A stretch of DNA of 64,000 bases from an uncultured Oscillospiraceae bacterium (GTDB taxonomy: Bacteria; Bacillota; Clostridia; Oscillospirales; Acutalibacteraceae): positions 36,874-100,873 of the forward strand of contig CATXDC010000010.1 of assembly GCA_958366985.1 (NCBI GenBank), in the 5' to 3' direction. How positions within the stretch are numbered: the stretch's first letter is position 1; each line of letters opens with the position of its first letter. A program made the position numbers and the translations under genes. Below are positions 35,119-42,772 of the stretch, one piece after another. A model generated the notes under the pieces. The model had not been told where the DNA came from, did no database searches, and was given only the letters and a program-made list of their open reading frames with translations.

Positions 35119-36375
35119 TTACCAGCACTTTTCAATGCTCTCTCTTATAATCTCAACGTATCTCTGAACCTTTTTAAGGTCGTTGTTTACGGTGTAAACG
35201 TCACGCTGTGTAATTTCAAGGTGGCAGCCCTGAGCTGTTTTGAGAGTCTTTTCAATATGCTCTCTGAAACCGTCCTCGTCGAGAGTTTCGCCTACTCCCA
35301 AGAAGTTGGGGCTCGGCTTTCTGTGGTAGATTATATCCTTGCCCCTTAATTGGTCTGCCATGAACTCTTCATCACACCAGGGAGAAATTGAAACCTTTTT
35401 AAGGTTGTCAAATCTCTTTATGCAGTCCCATACAGCGCTTGTAGGTTCGCAGCAGCCGTAGGAAAGTCTGCCGAAGAGCTTGCCGATTTTTTCGTAGCAG
35501 GGGAATATAAACTCTTCAAACATATCGGGGGAAATTCCCACAGTTTCCTGAGAATCCATAAAGCCCCATACGTCAGTTGTAAGTATGCGTCCCTGTTTAG
35601 GTTCCTCATCCCAGAAGCACATGGAGCCCTGAGCAAGTCCCTCGAATTCATGGTTCTGAAGAAGGCAGTCGTTATTTTCAAGGAATTTGAAATATTTGAT
35701 ATATTCCTCAGCGATTCTGTCCATCATCTTTTTGAACTCGTCGGGATAATCATACATTGCGAAGAGCATGTTTTCCATTCCCATAAAGTGAACTACCTGC
35801 TGTGTGGGAACGGCATAAAGGCTGTTCATTGTAAGCTTAACGGGAAGAATATCTCCGAAAATATCCTCGAGAGCTTTTTTGTGAAGCATAGTGGTCTTTT
35901 TGTGGACGGCAATTTTACTGTCCTGCATGAACTTGTCAAAATCATCGTGAATGTCTGAAATAGGATGATTGAACTTATGTCCAAGCTCAGTGCCGTTTTC
36001 GTCTGTGAGAACAGATTCCTTTACATTGATTCCGAAAAGCTCAAACTCAGTGAGATAGTTTACCATATAATAAGGCGGTACAACTCTGTCATCATCGAAA
36101 AGCTCAAAGTTTACAAAATTCTGAAGCAGATTGTATTCAACCATTCTTGCAAAGGGAGATTTACACTGCATCATAGGATCGATTATTTCTTTTCTGAACG
36201 TTCCCACTTCGATGTGGATAACGGGACGTTCACCTTTAAAGGAATTATGTCTTTTCCAAAGCTCTACTCTTTCAAGGTTTTTAGGAGAATTTGCAAGTTC
36301 TGCCTGTTTTTTTGCAAGCTCTCTGAGACGTGCCTTTTCTTTAGGCGAACACATAAAAGCACCAAGAATACCCAT
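35119..36375 (-). CDS. Uroporphyrinogen decarboxylase (URO-D) family protein, methyltransferase-like
   Basis: The 418-residue protein belongs to the URO-D/MtaA-CmuA superfamily, whose members decarboxylate uroporphyrinogen or move methyl groups to and from corrinoids and thiols. Signs are an N-terminal half with PVIHIEVGTFRKE, and a C-terminal YGCCEPTS in the barrel, where the family's metal- or substrate-binding His/Cys usually lies. It is longer than HemE. No corrinoid protein or haem gene is nearby, so a haem role is unlikely. ATG 36375 follows GGAGGT; the longer TTG start overlaps that site. Confidence 0.8.
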   Translation of the reverse strand: MGILGAFMCSPKEKARLRELAKKQAELANSPKNLERVELWKRHNSFKGERPVIHIEVGTFRKEIIDPMMQCKSPFARMVEYNLLQNFVNFELFDDDRVVPPYYMVNYLTEFELFGINVKESVLTDENGTELGHKFNHPISDIHDDFDKFMQDSKIAVHKKTTMLHKKALEDIFGDILPVKLTMNSLYAVPTQQVVHFMGMENMLFAMYDYPDEFKKMMDRIAEEYIKYFKFLENNDCLLQNHEFEGLAQGSMCFWDEEPKQGRILTTDVWGFMDSQETVGISPDMFEEFIFPCYEKIGKLFGRLSYGCCEPTSAVWDCIKRFDNLKKVSISPWCDEEFMADQLRGKDIIYHRKPSPNFLGVGETLDEDGFREHIEKTLKTAQGCHLEITQRDVYTVNNDLKKVQRYVEIIRESIEKCW

Positions 36376-36407
36376 AGCTACCTCCAAAACAATTTAATTT
36401 TTTAAAT

Positions 36408-36436
36408 ATTATGACATTTGCAGAAAACACTGTCAA
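36408..36436 (-). promoter_or_regulatory. Promoter for the URO-D family gene
   Basis: On the minus strand TTGACA (36431-36436), 17-bp spacer, CATAAT (36408-36413). Confidence 0.65.
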
Positions 36437-36488
36437 TTCGATATCCTATCAATCATCTTTAATTAAAAAAGCAAAAAATTGAATATTC

Positions 36489-36517
36489 TTGACTTTTGCA
36501 TCTTGTAAATGCATAAT
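36489..36517 (+). promoter_or_regulatory. Promoter for the GT2 gene
   Basis: TTGACT (36489-36494), 17-bp spacer, CATAAT (36512-36517), back to back with the URO-D promoter. Confidence 0.62.
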
Positions 36518-36551
36518 TAAACATATAGATTTACTGTTTTGAGGTGTTCCC

Positions 36552-37502
36552 ATGTTTGATTTGTCCCTTGTGGTGCCGTGCTTTAATGAGGAAGAAAATG
36601 TAGATGCCTTTTATGAGGCGGCACGCAGTGTGTTTGATAACTCTGATTATAATTATGAAATTGTCTTTGTAAACGACGGAAGTCGTGATAAAACCTTTTC
36701 AAAGCTTCGTATGCTTCACGAAAAAGATCAAAGAGTTGCAGTTGTAAGCTTTTCGAGAAATTTCGGCAAGGAAGCCGCTATGCTGGCAGGACTTAAAAGG
36801 TCAAAAGGAAATCTTGTCTGTATAATTGATGCAGATTTGCAGCAGCATCCGTCGGTGGCAAAGGAAATGGCGGACTTTTTGAAAGATAACGATGAGTATG
36901 ACTGTGTTGTAGCTTATCAGAAAGAGAGAAAAGAATCCAAGTCCATGCAGCGGATAAAGAAGCTTTTCTATAAGATAATAAACCGTGTAAGCGATACGGA
37001 ATTTGTCACCGGAGCCAGTGATTTCCGCATTTTCCGCAGATGTATGGTCGAAGCCATTGTGGCTATGCCGGAGTATCACCGCTTTTCAAAAGGCATTTTC
37101 TCATGGGTCGGATATAACACATATTTCATGCCTTATTCGGCTCTTGAGAGAAATGCAGGGGAGACAAAGTGGAGTTTTAAAAAGCTTCTTAAATACGCAA
37201 TGGAAGGCTTCATTTCCTTTACGACATTTCCCCTTAAAATAGCTACCTTTCTCGGAATAATTTCATCACTGCTTTCGGTGATATATTTCGGAATAGTAGT
37301 AATACAAAAGCTGTTTTTTGGTATAGATGTTCCCGGTTATCCCACTATTATAGGTCTTATACTTTTAATAGGCGGATTGCAGCTTCTCATTCTCGGTATT
37401 ATCGGAGAGTACCTTGCAAGAATTTATATTCAGAGTAAGAACAGACCTATCTATATTGAAAAGGAAGTAATTTCTTCCGACGATAAAGAAAAAAGTGAAT
37501 AA
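36552..37502 (+). CDS. Polyprenyl-phosphate glycosyltransferase family 2 (GtrB/DPM1-like)
   Basis: It transfers a sugar from a nucleotide donor to undecaprenyl phosphate at the membrane. The GT-A domain has VVPCFNEEENV, FVNDGSRDKT and the DADLQQHP metal motif, followed by two C-terminal helices (about 230-255 and 265-292). The length of 316 fits the GtrB group, which feeds sugars to membrane-bound glycosyltransferases that decorate surface polymers. The partner flippase and transferase genes are not adjacent. GAGGTG precedes ATG 36552. Confidence 0.9.
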   Translation: MFDLSLVVPCFNEEENVDAFYEAARSVFDNSDYNYEIVFVNDGSRDKTFSKLRMLHEKDQRVAVVSFSRNFGKEAAMLAGLKRSKGNLVCIIDADLQQHPSVAKEMADFLKDNDEYDCVVAYQKERKESKSMQRIKKLFYKIINRVSDTEFVTGASDFRIFRRCMVEAIVAMPEYHRFSKGIFSWVGYNTYFMPYSALERNAGETKWSFKKLLKYAMEGFISFTTFPLKIATFLGIISSLLSVIYFGIVVIQKLFFGIDVPGYPTIIGLILLIGGLQLLILGIIGEYLARIYIQSKNRPIYIEKEVISSDDKEKSE

Positions 37503-37520
37503 TATATAATTTTATACATT

Positions 37521-37560
37521 AAAACCCTCCTTAAATACAAAACGATTTAAGGAGGGTTTT
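37521..37560. terminator. Bidirectional terminator between GT2 and sulfatase genes
   Basis: AAAACCCTCCTTAAAT pairs with ATTTAAGGAGGGTTTT around an 8-nt loop, with end runs suited to both strands. Confidence 0.9.
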
Positions 37561-37565
37561 CTCTG

Positions 37566-38876
37566 TTATTTTTCGATTATTTTTGCTTCAGGTTCTCCGA
37601 TTTCTTTCATATCAGCTAAAAGAAGTTTTCTGAGTTCTGCCTTTACTTTGGCATATTTTTTGTCCTTGATAAGATTCTTCCTTTCGTGGGGGTCGCTGTT
37701 CAGATCATAGAGGAAATCTTCCTTGTAAACAGGCGAGAAAGGCTTGTCTGCATTTTTGGATGTTACGGAATACTTGAAATCCTTTGTGCGGATTGCTCTT
37801 CCAATCTGACTTTCGCTTATTTGAAGAAAGACATGATCTCTTTTCTTTTCACCTGTGCCGTCAACAAGCTTTTGAAGGGATTCTCCTCTGAAATGCTTAG
37901 GCATTTCAATTCCTGCGCAATCCAGTACTGTCGCCGGTAAATCTATAAGGCTTACAAGGTCATTTATAACTTTTCCGCCCTCAAATCCCGGACCGTGAAT
38001 TATAAGTGGAACTCTTATGCATCCTTCATGGCATGAGCGTTTATATTCTGAATTTCTTGTTTTGAAGTGCGAACCGTGGTCGGAGGTATATATTATTATC
38101 GTATTGTCAAAAATTCCTTTTGCTTTAAGTGCGTCAACGACTTTACCGAGATTCTGGTCTATTCTGTTGCAGCAGCTCAGATAATCAGGATAATGAATCC
38201 TCCAGTCACCGAGTGTGCCTTTGAGATCACCTGGTACTTTATAGTTTTTGAAATTCTTTCTTGTGCCGTTGGGACTTTCATATCGTAAATGGTCATTTTG
38301 ATGATGAGGCTCAATATGAGAGACAAAAAGGAAAAATGGCTTTTCACCACTGGTGGAGTTTATGTAGTCAAGGGCAAAGGAGTTAATGCAGTCTGTACGG
38401 TATCCTCTGAAATCCACACGTTCATTTTCTTTATTATAGACATATCCGTCATAACCGTGGGATGTAAATTCCAGAACGTCAGAAGCCATCCAGTAATCTT
38501 TGTATCCGCCCCTTCTTTCTTCCGGTACGGCTTTTTTCATAAGTCGGTGTTCTTTATCGGAAGCAAGATGCCATTTGCCAACATATGCGGTTTCATAGCC
38601 CGCATCGTTAAGGTATGATGCAATAGTCGGAATGTTAAGAGGTAAAGCGATGTCGTTTCTGTAACATCCAGTTTCTGTTGCATAAACGCCGCTTTGAAGA
38701 CAGGCTCTTGCCGGTCCGCATACAGGCTGGCAGGTAAAGGCGTATTCAAATTTTGTACCGTCCTGTGCCAAAGAGTCGATTGTCGGGGTAACGCCGAGTT
38801 CCTGACCGTAACATCCTACGGTGTCCCAGCGCTGCTGATCGGAAAAATAAAAAATTATATTGGGTTGTTTATCCAT
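37566..38876 (-). CDS. Sulfatase, Cys-type, family S1
   Basis: It hydrolyses sulfate esters, most likely on glycans such as mucin or glycosaminoglycans. The 436-residue protein has the Asp metal ligand in FYFSDQQRWD and the maturation motif C53-G-P-A-R57, whose Cys must be converted to formylglycine. In anaerobes that is done by a radical SAM enzyme (anSME); none of that type is adjacent, and the radical SAM protein at 1450-2334 is of another subgroup. GKWHL and TSDHGSHF are further active-site motifs. There is no signal peptide, so it would act in the cytoplasm on imported sugars. GGAGG precedes ATG 38876. Confidence 0.92.
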   Translation of the reverse strand: MDKQPNIIFYFSDQQRWDTVGCYGQELGVTPTIDSLAQDGTKFEYAFTCQPVCGPARACLQSGVYATETGCYRNDIALPLNIPTIASYLNDAGYETAYVGKWHLASDKEHRLMKKAVPEERRGGYKDYWMASDVLEFTSHGYDGYVYNKENERVDFRGYRTDCINSFALDYINSTSGEKPFFLFVSHIEPHHQNDHLRYESPNGTRKNFKNYKVPGDLKGTLGDWRIHYPDYLSCCNRIDQNLGKVVDALKAKGIFDNTIIIYTSDHGSHFKTRNSEYKRSCHEGCIRVPLIIHGPGFEGGKVINDLVSLIDLPATVLDCAGIEMPKHFRGESLQKLVDGTGEKKRDHVFLQISESQIGRAIRTKDFKYSVTSKNADKPFSPVYKEDFLYDLNSDPHERKNLIKDKKYAKVKAELRKLLLADMKEIGEPEAKIIEK

Positions 38877-38899
38877 TGTTAAAACCTCCGTAAGAGTGC

Positions 38900-38947
38900 A
38901 GACATTTATAATGTCTATAATTTTAACATTAAAAAAGACAAAGTCAA
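38900..38947 (-). promoter_or_regulatory. Sulfatase promoter with palindrome over the start site
   Basis: On the minus strand TTGACT (38942-38947), 16-bp spacer, TAAAAT (38920-38925). The 17-bp palindrome AGACATT-TAT-AATGTCT (38900-38916) covers the predicted start point (about 38913) and is a candidate repressor site, for instance for substrate-dependent induction. Confidence 0.5.
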
Positions 38948-38987
38948 ATATTTAGATATCTGTTGATCGGTTTACATAAGGATTATT

Positions 38988-39016
38988 TTGCCTTTTTCGG
39001 CAAAAAGTAGTATAAT
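38988..39016 (+). promoter_or_regulatory. Promoter for flippase/ATP-grasp operon
   Basis: TTGCCT (38988-38993), 17-bp spacer, TATAAT (39011-39016). Confidence 0.62.
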
Positions 39017-39062
39017 AATCAAAGCTTATCTAACTATAAAAAAGAAAAAGTGTGTGAAAAGT

Positions 39063-40484
39063 ATGGATAAATATAAAAAACTGCTTTCCAACACCGTGAT
39101 TTTTGCGGTTGGTACATTCAGTTCTAAACTGCTTGTTTTTGTGATGATGCCCTTTTATACCCGCATTCTTACAGAGGCGGAATACGGAACAGCTGACCTT
39201 ATAACTCAAACTGGTAATCTGTTGTATCCTCTTGTAACGCTGGGTATAGTCAGTGGCGTGGTTCGCTATGGACTTGATAAATCTTATAAAAAAAGCGATG
39301 TTTTTACAATGGGTCTTAAGACCATTTGCTGTGGTCTTGCGGCTCTGCTTATTATAGTTCCGCTTTTTTCCCTGATGAATTTTCTTGACGGATATCTTAC
39401 GCTGGTTTACATTTTTGTTATGATGTCCTCTCTGAGAGCTTTGTGTTCTCAGTTTGTAAGAGCGAAAGGATATGTTAAGCTTTACGCTTTTGACGGAATA
39501 CTGAGTACGGCCACAAATGTAACTTTTAATATCCTTTTCTTAGCTGTTTTCAAAATGGGAATTACAGGCTATATTTTGGCAACTGTATGTTCCGATTTCC
39601 TTTCGGCAATCTTTTTGTTCCTTAAAGCAAGGCTGTTCAGATTCGTTAAATTTAAAAAAGTGGATAAAGCTACGGCTGTTTCCATGATAAGGTATTCAGT
39701 ACCGCTTATTCCCAACAATATGTTTTGGTGGATAACAAATGTGTCAGACCGCTATCTTGTCTACTTTATTTCGGGTGCTGCGGAAAACGGATTGTATGCC
39801 GCTTCTTATAAAATACCTACGATTATAGTTCTTGTATCCAACATCTTTATGGATGCATGGCAGGTTTCGGCAGTTTCTGATATGTCGCCGAAAGCGAGAT
39901 CCAGATTTTTTACTAAGGTTTTCCGCAATTACTGTAATCTGATTTTTACAGCTTGTGCCGGCCTTATTCTTTTGGCAAAGCCTCTGACATATATTTTGGT
40001 TTCAAAAGATTTCTATGCTTCATGGAAGTTTATTCCCTATCTTATAATGTCTATGGCATTTTCATGTTTTGTTACATTCCTTGGCAGCGTATACATGGTT
40101 GAAAGAAAGAGCATACAGTCCTTTCTTACAACTGCACTGGGCGCTGTAATCAATATTGTATTCAATCTTATTCTTATACCGAAGTTTGGAGCCTTAGGCG
40201 CAGCTTTTGCTACATTTTTCAGCTACTTTGTGGTATTTATAGTAAGAATTCTGGATACGTCAAGATTTATAAAAATAAAAGTTCAGCTTTCAAGATTTGC
40301 TCTTAGCAGTATAATTCTTTTAGCTCAAAGTCTTATCTTGCTCAATGAAGTCAAACTTTGGGTATTGTGGGAAATACTTCTTACTGTATGCATGGTGGTT
40401 CTCAACATGGGCGAGATATTCAAAAGAGCAATTATTGTGTTCCGTGAGAAAGAGGCAAAAAAGGAGATAGGTACCAATGAATAA
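39063..40484 (+). CDS. Polysaccharide flippase (Wzx / MATE-like, MVF superfamily)
   Basis: The 473-residue protein has about 12-14 membrane helices with the polysaccharide-biosynthesis opening LSNTVIFAVGTFSSKLLVF and MMPFYTRILTEAEYG. Such proteins flip undecaprenyl-linked sugar units across the membrane. The frame opens at 38988, but that overlaps the promoter, so ATG 39063 is used; its ribosome site is weak. The next gene overlaps by 8 bp and is a sugar-associated ATP-grasp enzyme, supporting a surface-glycan role. Confidence 0.88.
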   Translation: MDKYKKLLSNTVIFAVGTFSSKLLVFVMMPFYTRILTEAEYGTADLITQTGNLLYPLVTLGIVSGVVRYGLDKSYKKSDVFTMGLKTICCGLAALLIIVPLFSLMNFLDGYLTLVYIFVMMSSLRALCSQFVRAKGYVKLYAFDGILSTATNVTFNILFLAVFKMGITGYILATVCSDFLSAIFLFLKARLFRFVKFKKVDKATAVSMIRYSVPLIPNNMFWWITNVSDRYLVYFISGAAENGLYAASYKIPTIIVLVSNIFMDAWQVSAVSDMSPKARSRFFTKVFRNYCNLIFTACAGLILLAKPLTYILVSKDFYASWKFIPYLIMSMAFSCFVTFLGSVYMVERKSIQSFLTTALGAVINIVFNLILIPKFGALGAAFATFFSYFVVFIVRILDTSRFIKIKVQLSRFALSSIILLAQSLILLNEVKLWVLWEILLTVCMVVLNMGEIFKRAIIVFREKEAKKEIGTNE

Positions 40485-41505
40485 AATTAAAACTTTTCTC
40501 AGAAGAGTAAAAAATATGAGCTTTGACCGTATGTGGATGCATGTTAAAGAGATAAGCAAGAAATCCGGCAAAAGTAAGATTCTTATTTTCTGCGATATGC
40601 TTTGGTGTGCTTTCCGTTACGGCATAGGATATCTCGATTACAATGTGTTTGGCTTTGCTTATGTTAAGGGTAAAAAGGCAAGAAGCACATATATGACAAT
40701 GAATCATAATCTTCAGCTCGTAAGAGGAGTAAACGATAAAGCTTATGACTGTAAGTTTACTGATAAAATACAGTTTAATGAAGCTTTCGACGGATTTATC
40801 GGAAGAAAATGGGTAGACCTTAGAAAGTGCGGCGAAGAGGGACTCAGAGATTTTATTAAAGGCAAAGAGAATGTATTTGTTAAAGTGACTGATGACTGCG
40901 GCGGAAATGGAGTCGAAAAAATAAATCTCAGCGAAAACGAAGATGCCGCTGCTCTTTACAGCCGTCTTATGGAGAAAAAACAGTATCTTGTTGAAGAAAG
41001 TCTTGTTCAGCACGAAAAGATGAATCTTCTTAATCCTTCGTCTATTAACACTCTCAGAGTTACAAGCGTACTTTCGAAAGGTGTGCCGCACATTATGTAC
41101 TGTCTTGTAAGAATGGGCGACGGCACAAAGAATGTTGATAACATTTCAAGCGGCGGAATGTACTGTCCAGTAAACGAGGACGGAGTAATTTATGCTCCGG
41201 CTTTCTGCGATAAAACCGGAATGTGCTATGATAAGCACCCTATGACCGGAACCGAATTTGAGGGCTTTGAGATTCCTTTCTATCACGAGGCAATTGAACT
41301 TGTCAAAAAAGCGGCTCTTGTAGTTCCTCAGATCAGATATGTAGGCTGGGATGTAGCCATCTGCAAGGACGGACCTGTGCTTATTGAGGGTAATACCATT
41401 CCGGGATACGATATGTGCCAGAATCATAATCATATTAAGAATAACGGAGGAATTTTACCGAAGTTCCAGGCTGTTTTCGGAGAAAATCTTTCAGATCTTT
41501 CTTAA
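40477..41505 (+). CDS. ATP-grasp enzyme of the sugar-transfer-associated family
   Basis: The 342-residue protein is an ATP-grasp ligase. FVKVTDDCGGNGV is the nucleotide-binding loop, and the C-terminal WDVAICKDGPVLIEGNTIPG holds the metal ligands. It matches the ATPgrasp_ST type found beside polysaccharide genes, which probably attaches amino acids or similar groups to glycans. The N-terminal 75 residues are helical and basic. AAGGAG precedes ATG 40477, which overlaps the flippase stop. A terminator follows. Confidence 0.85.
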   Translation: MNKIKTFLRRVKNMSFDRMWMHVKEISKKSGKSKILIFCDMLWCAFRYGIGYLDYNVFGFAYVKGKKARSTYMTMNHNLQLVRGVNDKAYDCKFTDKIQFNEAFDGFIGRKWVDLRKCGEEGLRDFIKGKENVFVKVTDDCGGNGVEKINLSENEDAAALYSRLMEKKQYLVEESLVQHEKMNLLNPSSINTLRVTSVLSKGVPHIMYCLVRMGDGTKNVDNISSGGMYCPVNEDGVIYAPAFCDKTGMCYDKHPMTGTEFEGFEIPFYHEAIELVKKAALVVPQIRYVGWDVAICKDGPVLIEGNTIPGYDMCQNHNHIKNNGGILPKFQAVFGENLSDLS

Positions 41506-41510
41506 AAAAT

Positions 41511-41543
41511 TAAAACCGGGCAACCCTAAGCTGCCCGGTTTTA
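41511..41543. terminator. Terminator after flippase/ATP-grasp unit
   Basis: AAAACCGGGC pairs with GCCCGGTTTT around an 11-nt loop. The symmetric A/T ends also suit the convergent XRE gene. Confidence 0.88.
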
Positions 41544-41553
41544 ATAATCTGTT

Positions 41554-41805
41554 TTAGTTTTCTTCTTTGCCCACAAGCCACTCGATAGATACGCCAAGGA
41601 TTTCCGCAAGAGCTACAAGCTCATAATCGTTTACGCATCTGAGCTGACCTTCAAGCTTTGAAAGGCCAGAGGCGTTTAACTCAATGCCTTTCATCTGTAA
41701 TTTGGTAAGGAGCTCACGTTGTTTCATATTCTGAGCTTTGCGTGCCTGTTCAACACGGCTGCCAACAATGTTGCGGTCTCCTACCGGCTGCTTTCTTATT
41801 CTCAT
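41554..41805 (-). CDS. XRE-family helix-turn-helix regulator
   Basis: The 83-residue single-domain protein has a Cro/CI-type fold: VEQARKAQNMKQRELLTKL is helix 1-2, and LNASGLSKLEGQLRCV holds the recognition helix. The ending LAEILGVSIEWLVG is typical. There is no effector or protease domain. Its upstream DNA has a perfect 17-bp palindrome at 41853-41869, suggesting autoregulation. The target genes are unknown; nicotinamidase is divergent from it. Confidence 0.88.
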   Translation of the reverse strand: MRIRKQPVGDRNIVGSRVEQARKAQNMKQRELLTKLQMKGIELNASGLSKLEGQLRCVNDYELVALAEILGVSIEWLVGKEEN

Positions 41806-41852
41806 TTTACTCCCTCCACGTAATACACGGAATTTTAGAAGTATTTCAATAG

Positions 41853-41908
41853 TTATACTAAAAGTATAATTTTTTATATGTATTTACTAATAAAAAACCA
41901 CTAATAGT
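41853..41908. promoter_or_regulatory. Palindrome and related sites upstream of the XRE gene
   Basis: TTATACT-AAA-AGTATAA (41853-41869) is a perfect palindrome. Related ACTAATAAA (41886-41894) and ACTAATAGT (41900-41908) follow upstream of the regulator. Cro/CI-like proteins often bind such clustered half-sites. Confidence 0.4.
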
Positions 41909-42011
41909 ACACTATGTATTCATTATATTGTAAAACGGAAAAAAATCAATAAAGCAGATAAAAAAAGGTCGGAAAATGAAAAAATAAGCAGGATATCGAT
42001 AAAATACAGGT

Positions 42012-42025
42012 TTAACAAATGTTAA
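42012..42025. promoter_or_regulatory. Short palindrome upstream of the nicotinamidase gene
   Basis: TTAACA-AA-TGTTAA is a perfect palindrome 48 bp before the start. It may bind an NAD-pathway or other regulator. It is short and AT-rich, so chance is possible. Confidence 0.25.
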
Positions 42026-42072
42026 TCTTATGATTGATTGAATGTTTTTCAGGTAAAATAAGGAGGTAAAAT

Positions 42073-42744
42073 ATGAAATTGTTATCAAAATCAGAGTTTC
42101 TTAAGGAAAGCGAAAAAGTGATGTCAGATTATTATGAGCGTCTTAATTCTATTGAGGAATTGGACTTATCTCAGCTTAATTGCGATGAAACGATTCTTGT
42201 AGTTATGGATATGGTAAAGGGATTTACAGACGGTGGAAATCTTTACAGCGACAGAATTGAAGGAATAAAAAATGCAGTTGCCGACAATATGAGAAAATGC
42301 AGCGAAAAGGGGATTGAAACAATTTGTTTTTGCGACTGCCATACTATGGACAGCGCCGAACTGTCAGCTTTTCCGCCGCACTGTATTACTGGAAGCGGTG
42401 AAGAGGAAATTGCAGATGAACTAAAAAATATCTGTTCATATAAAGTAATAGAAAAAAACTCAACCAACGGTTTCATTGAACCAGAGTTTGAAAAATGGCT
42501 CAGGGAAAACTCAAAGGTTAAAAATTATATTATATGCGGCGACTGTACGGACATCTGTGTAATGCAGTTTGCCCAGTGTGCAAAAGCGTGGTATAATAGC
42601 AGAAATATTCAGTCGAGAATCATCGTCCTTACGGACAGCACCGAAACTTATGATGCGCCGGTTCATGCTGCGAATTTTATGAACGCTTCCGCTCTGATGC
42701 ATATGGAATGCAGCGGAATAGAACTTTACAGCCGGCTGAAATGA
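42073..42744 (+). CDS. Nicotinamidase-like cysteine hydrolase (isochorismatase superfamily)
   Basis: The 223-residue protein has the superfamily's catalytic Asp (VVMDMVKGF), a Lys in the middle (VIEKNSTNGF) and the nucleophile Cys in CGDCTDICVMQF. Nicotinamidase (PncA) converts nicotinamide to nicotinate. The gene stands 28 bp before nicotinate phosphoribosyltransferase, which fits an NAD salvage pair, so PncA activity is inferred with fair confidence. A helical N-terminal extension of about 40 residues is unusual. AAGGAGG precedes ATG 42073. Confidence 0.85.
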   Translation: MKLLSKSEFLKESEKVMSDYYERLNSIEELDLSQLNCDETILVVMDMVKGFTDGGNLYSDRIEGIKNAVADNMRKCSEKGIETICFCDCHTMDSAELSAFPPHCITGSGEEEIADELKNICSYKVIEKNSTNGFIEPEFEKWLRENSKVKNYIICGDCTDICVMQFAQCAKAWYNSRNIQSRIIVLTDSTETYDAPVHAANFMNASALMHMECSGIELYSRLK

Positions 42745-42772
42745 TAAAGAAAACCTCAGGGGTGAAAAGAAA

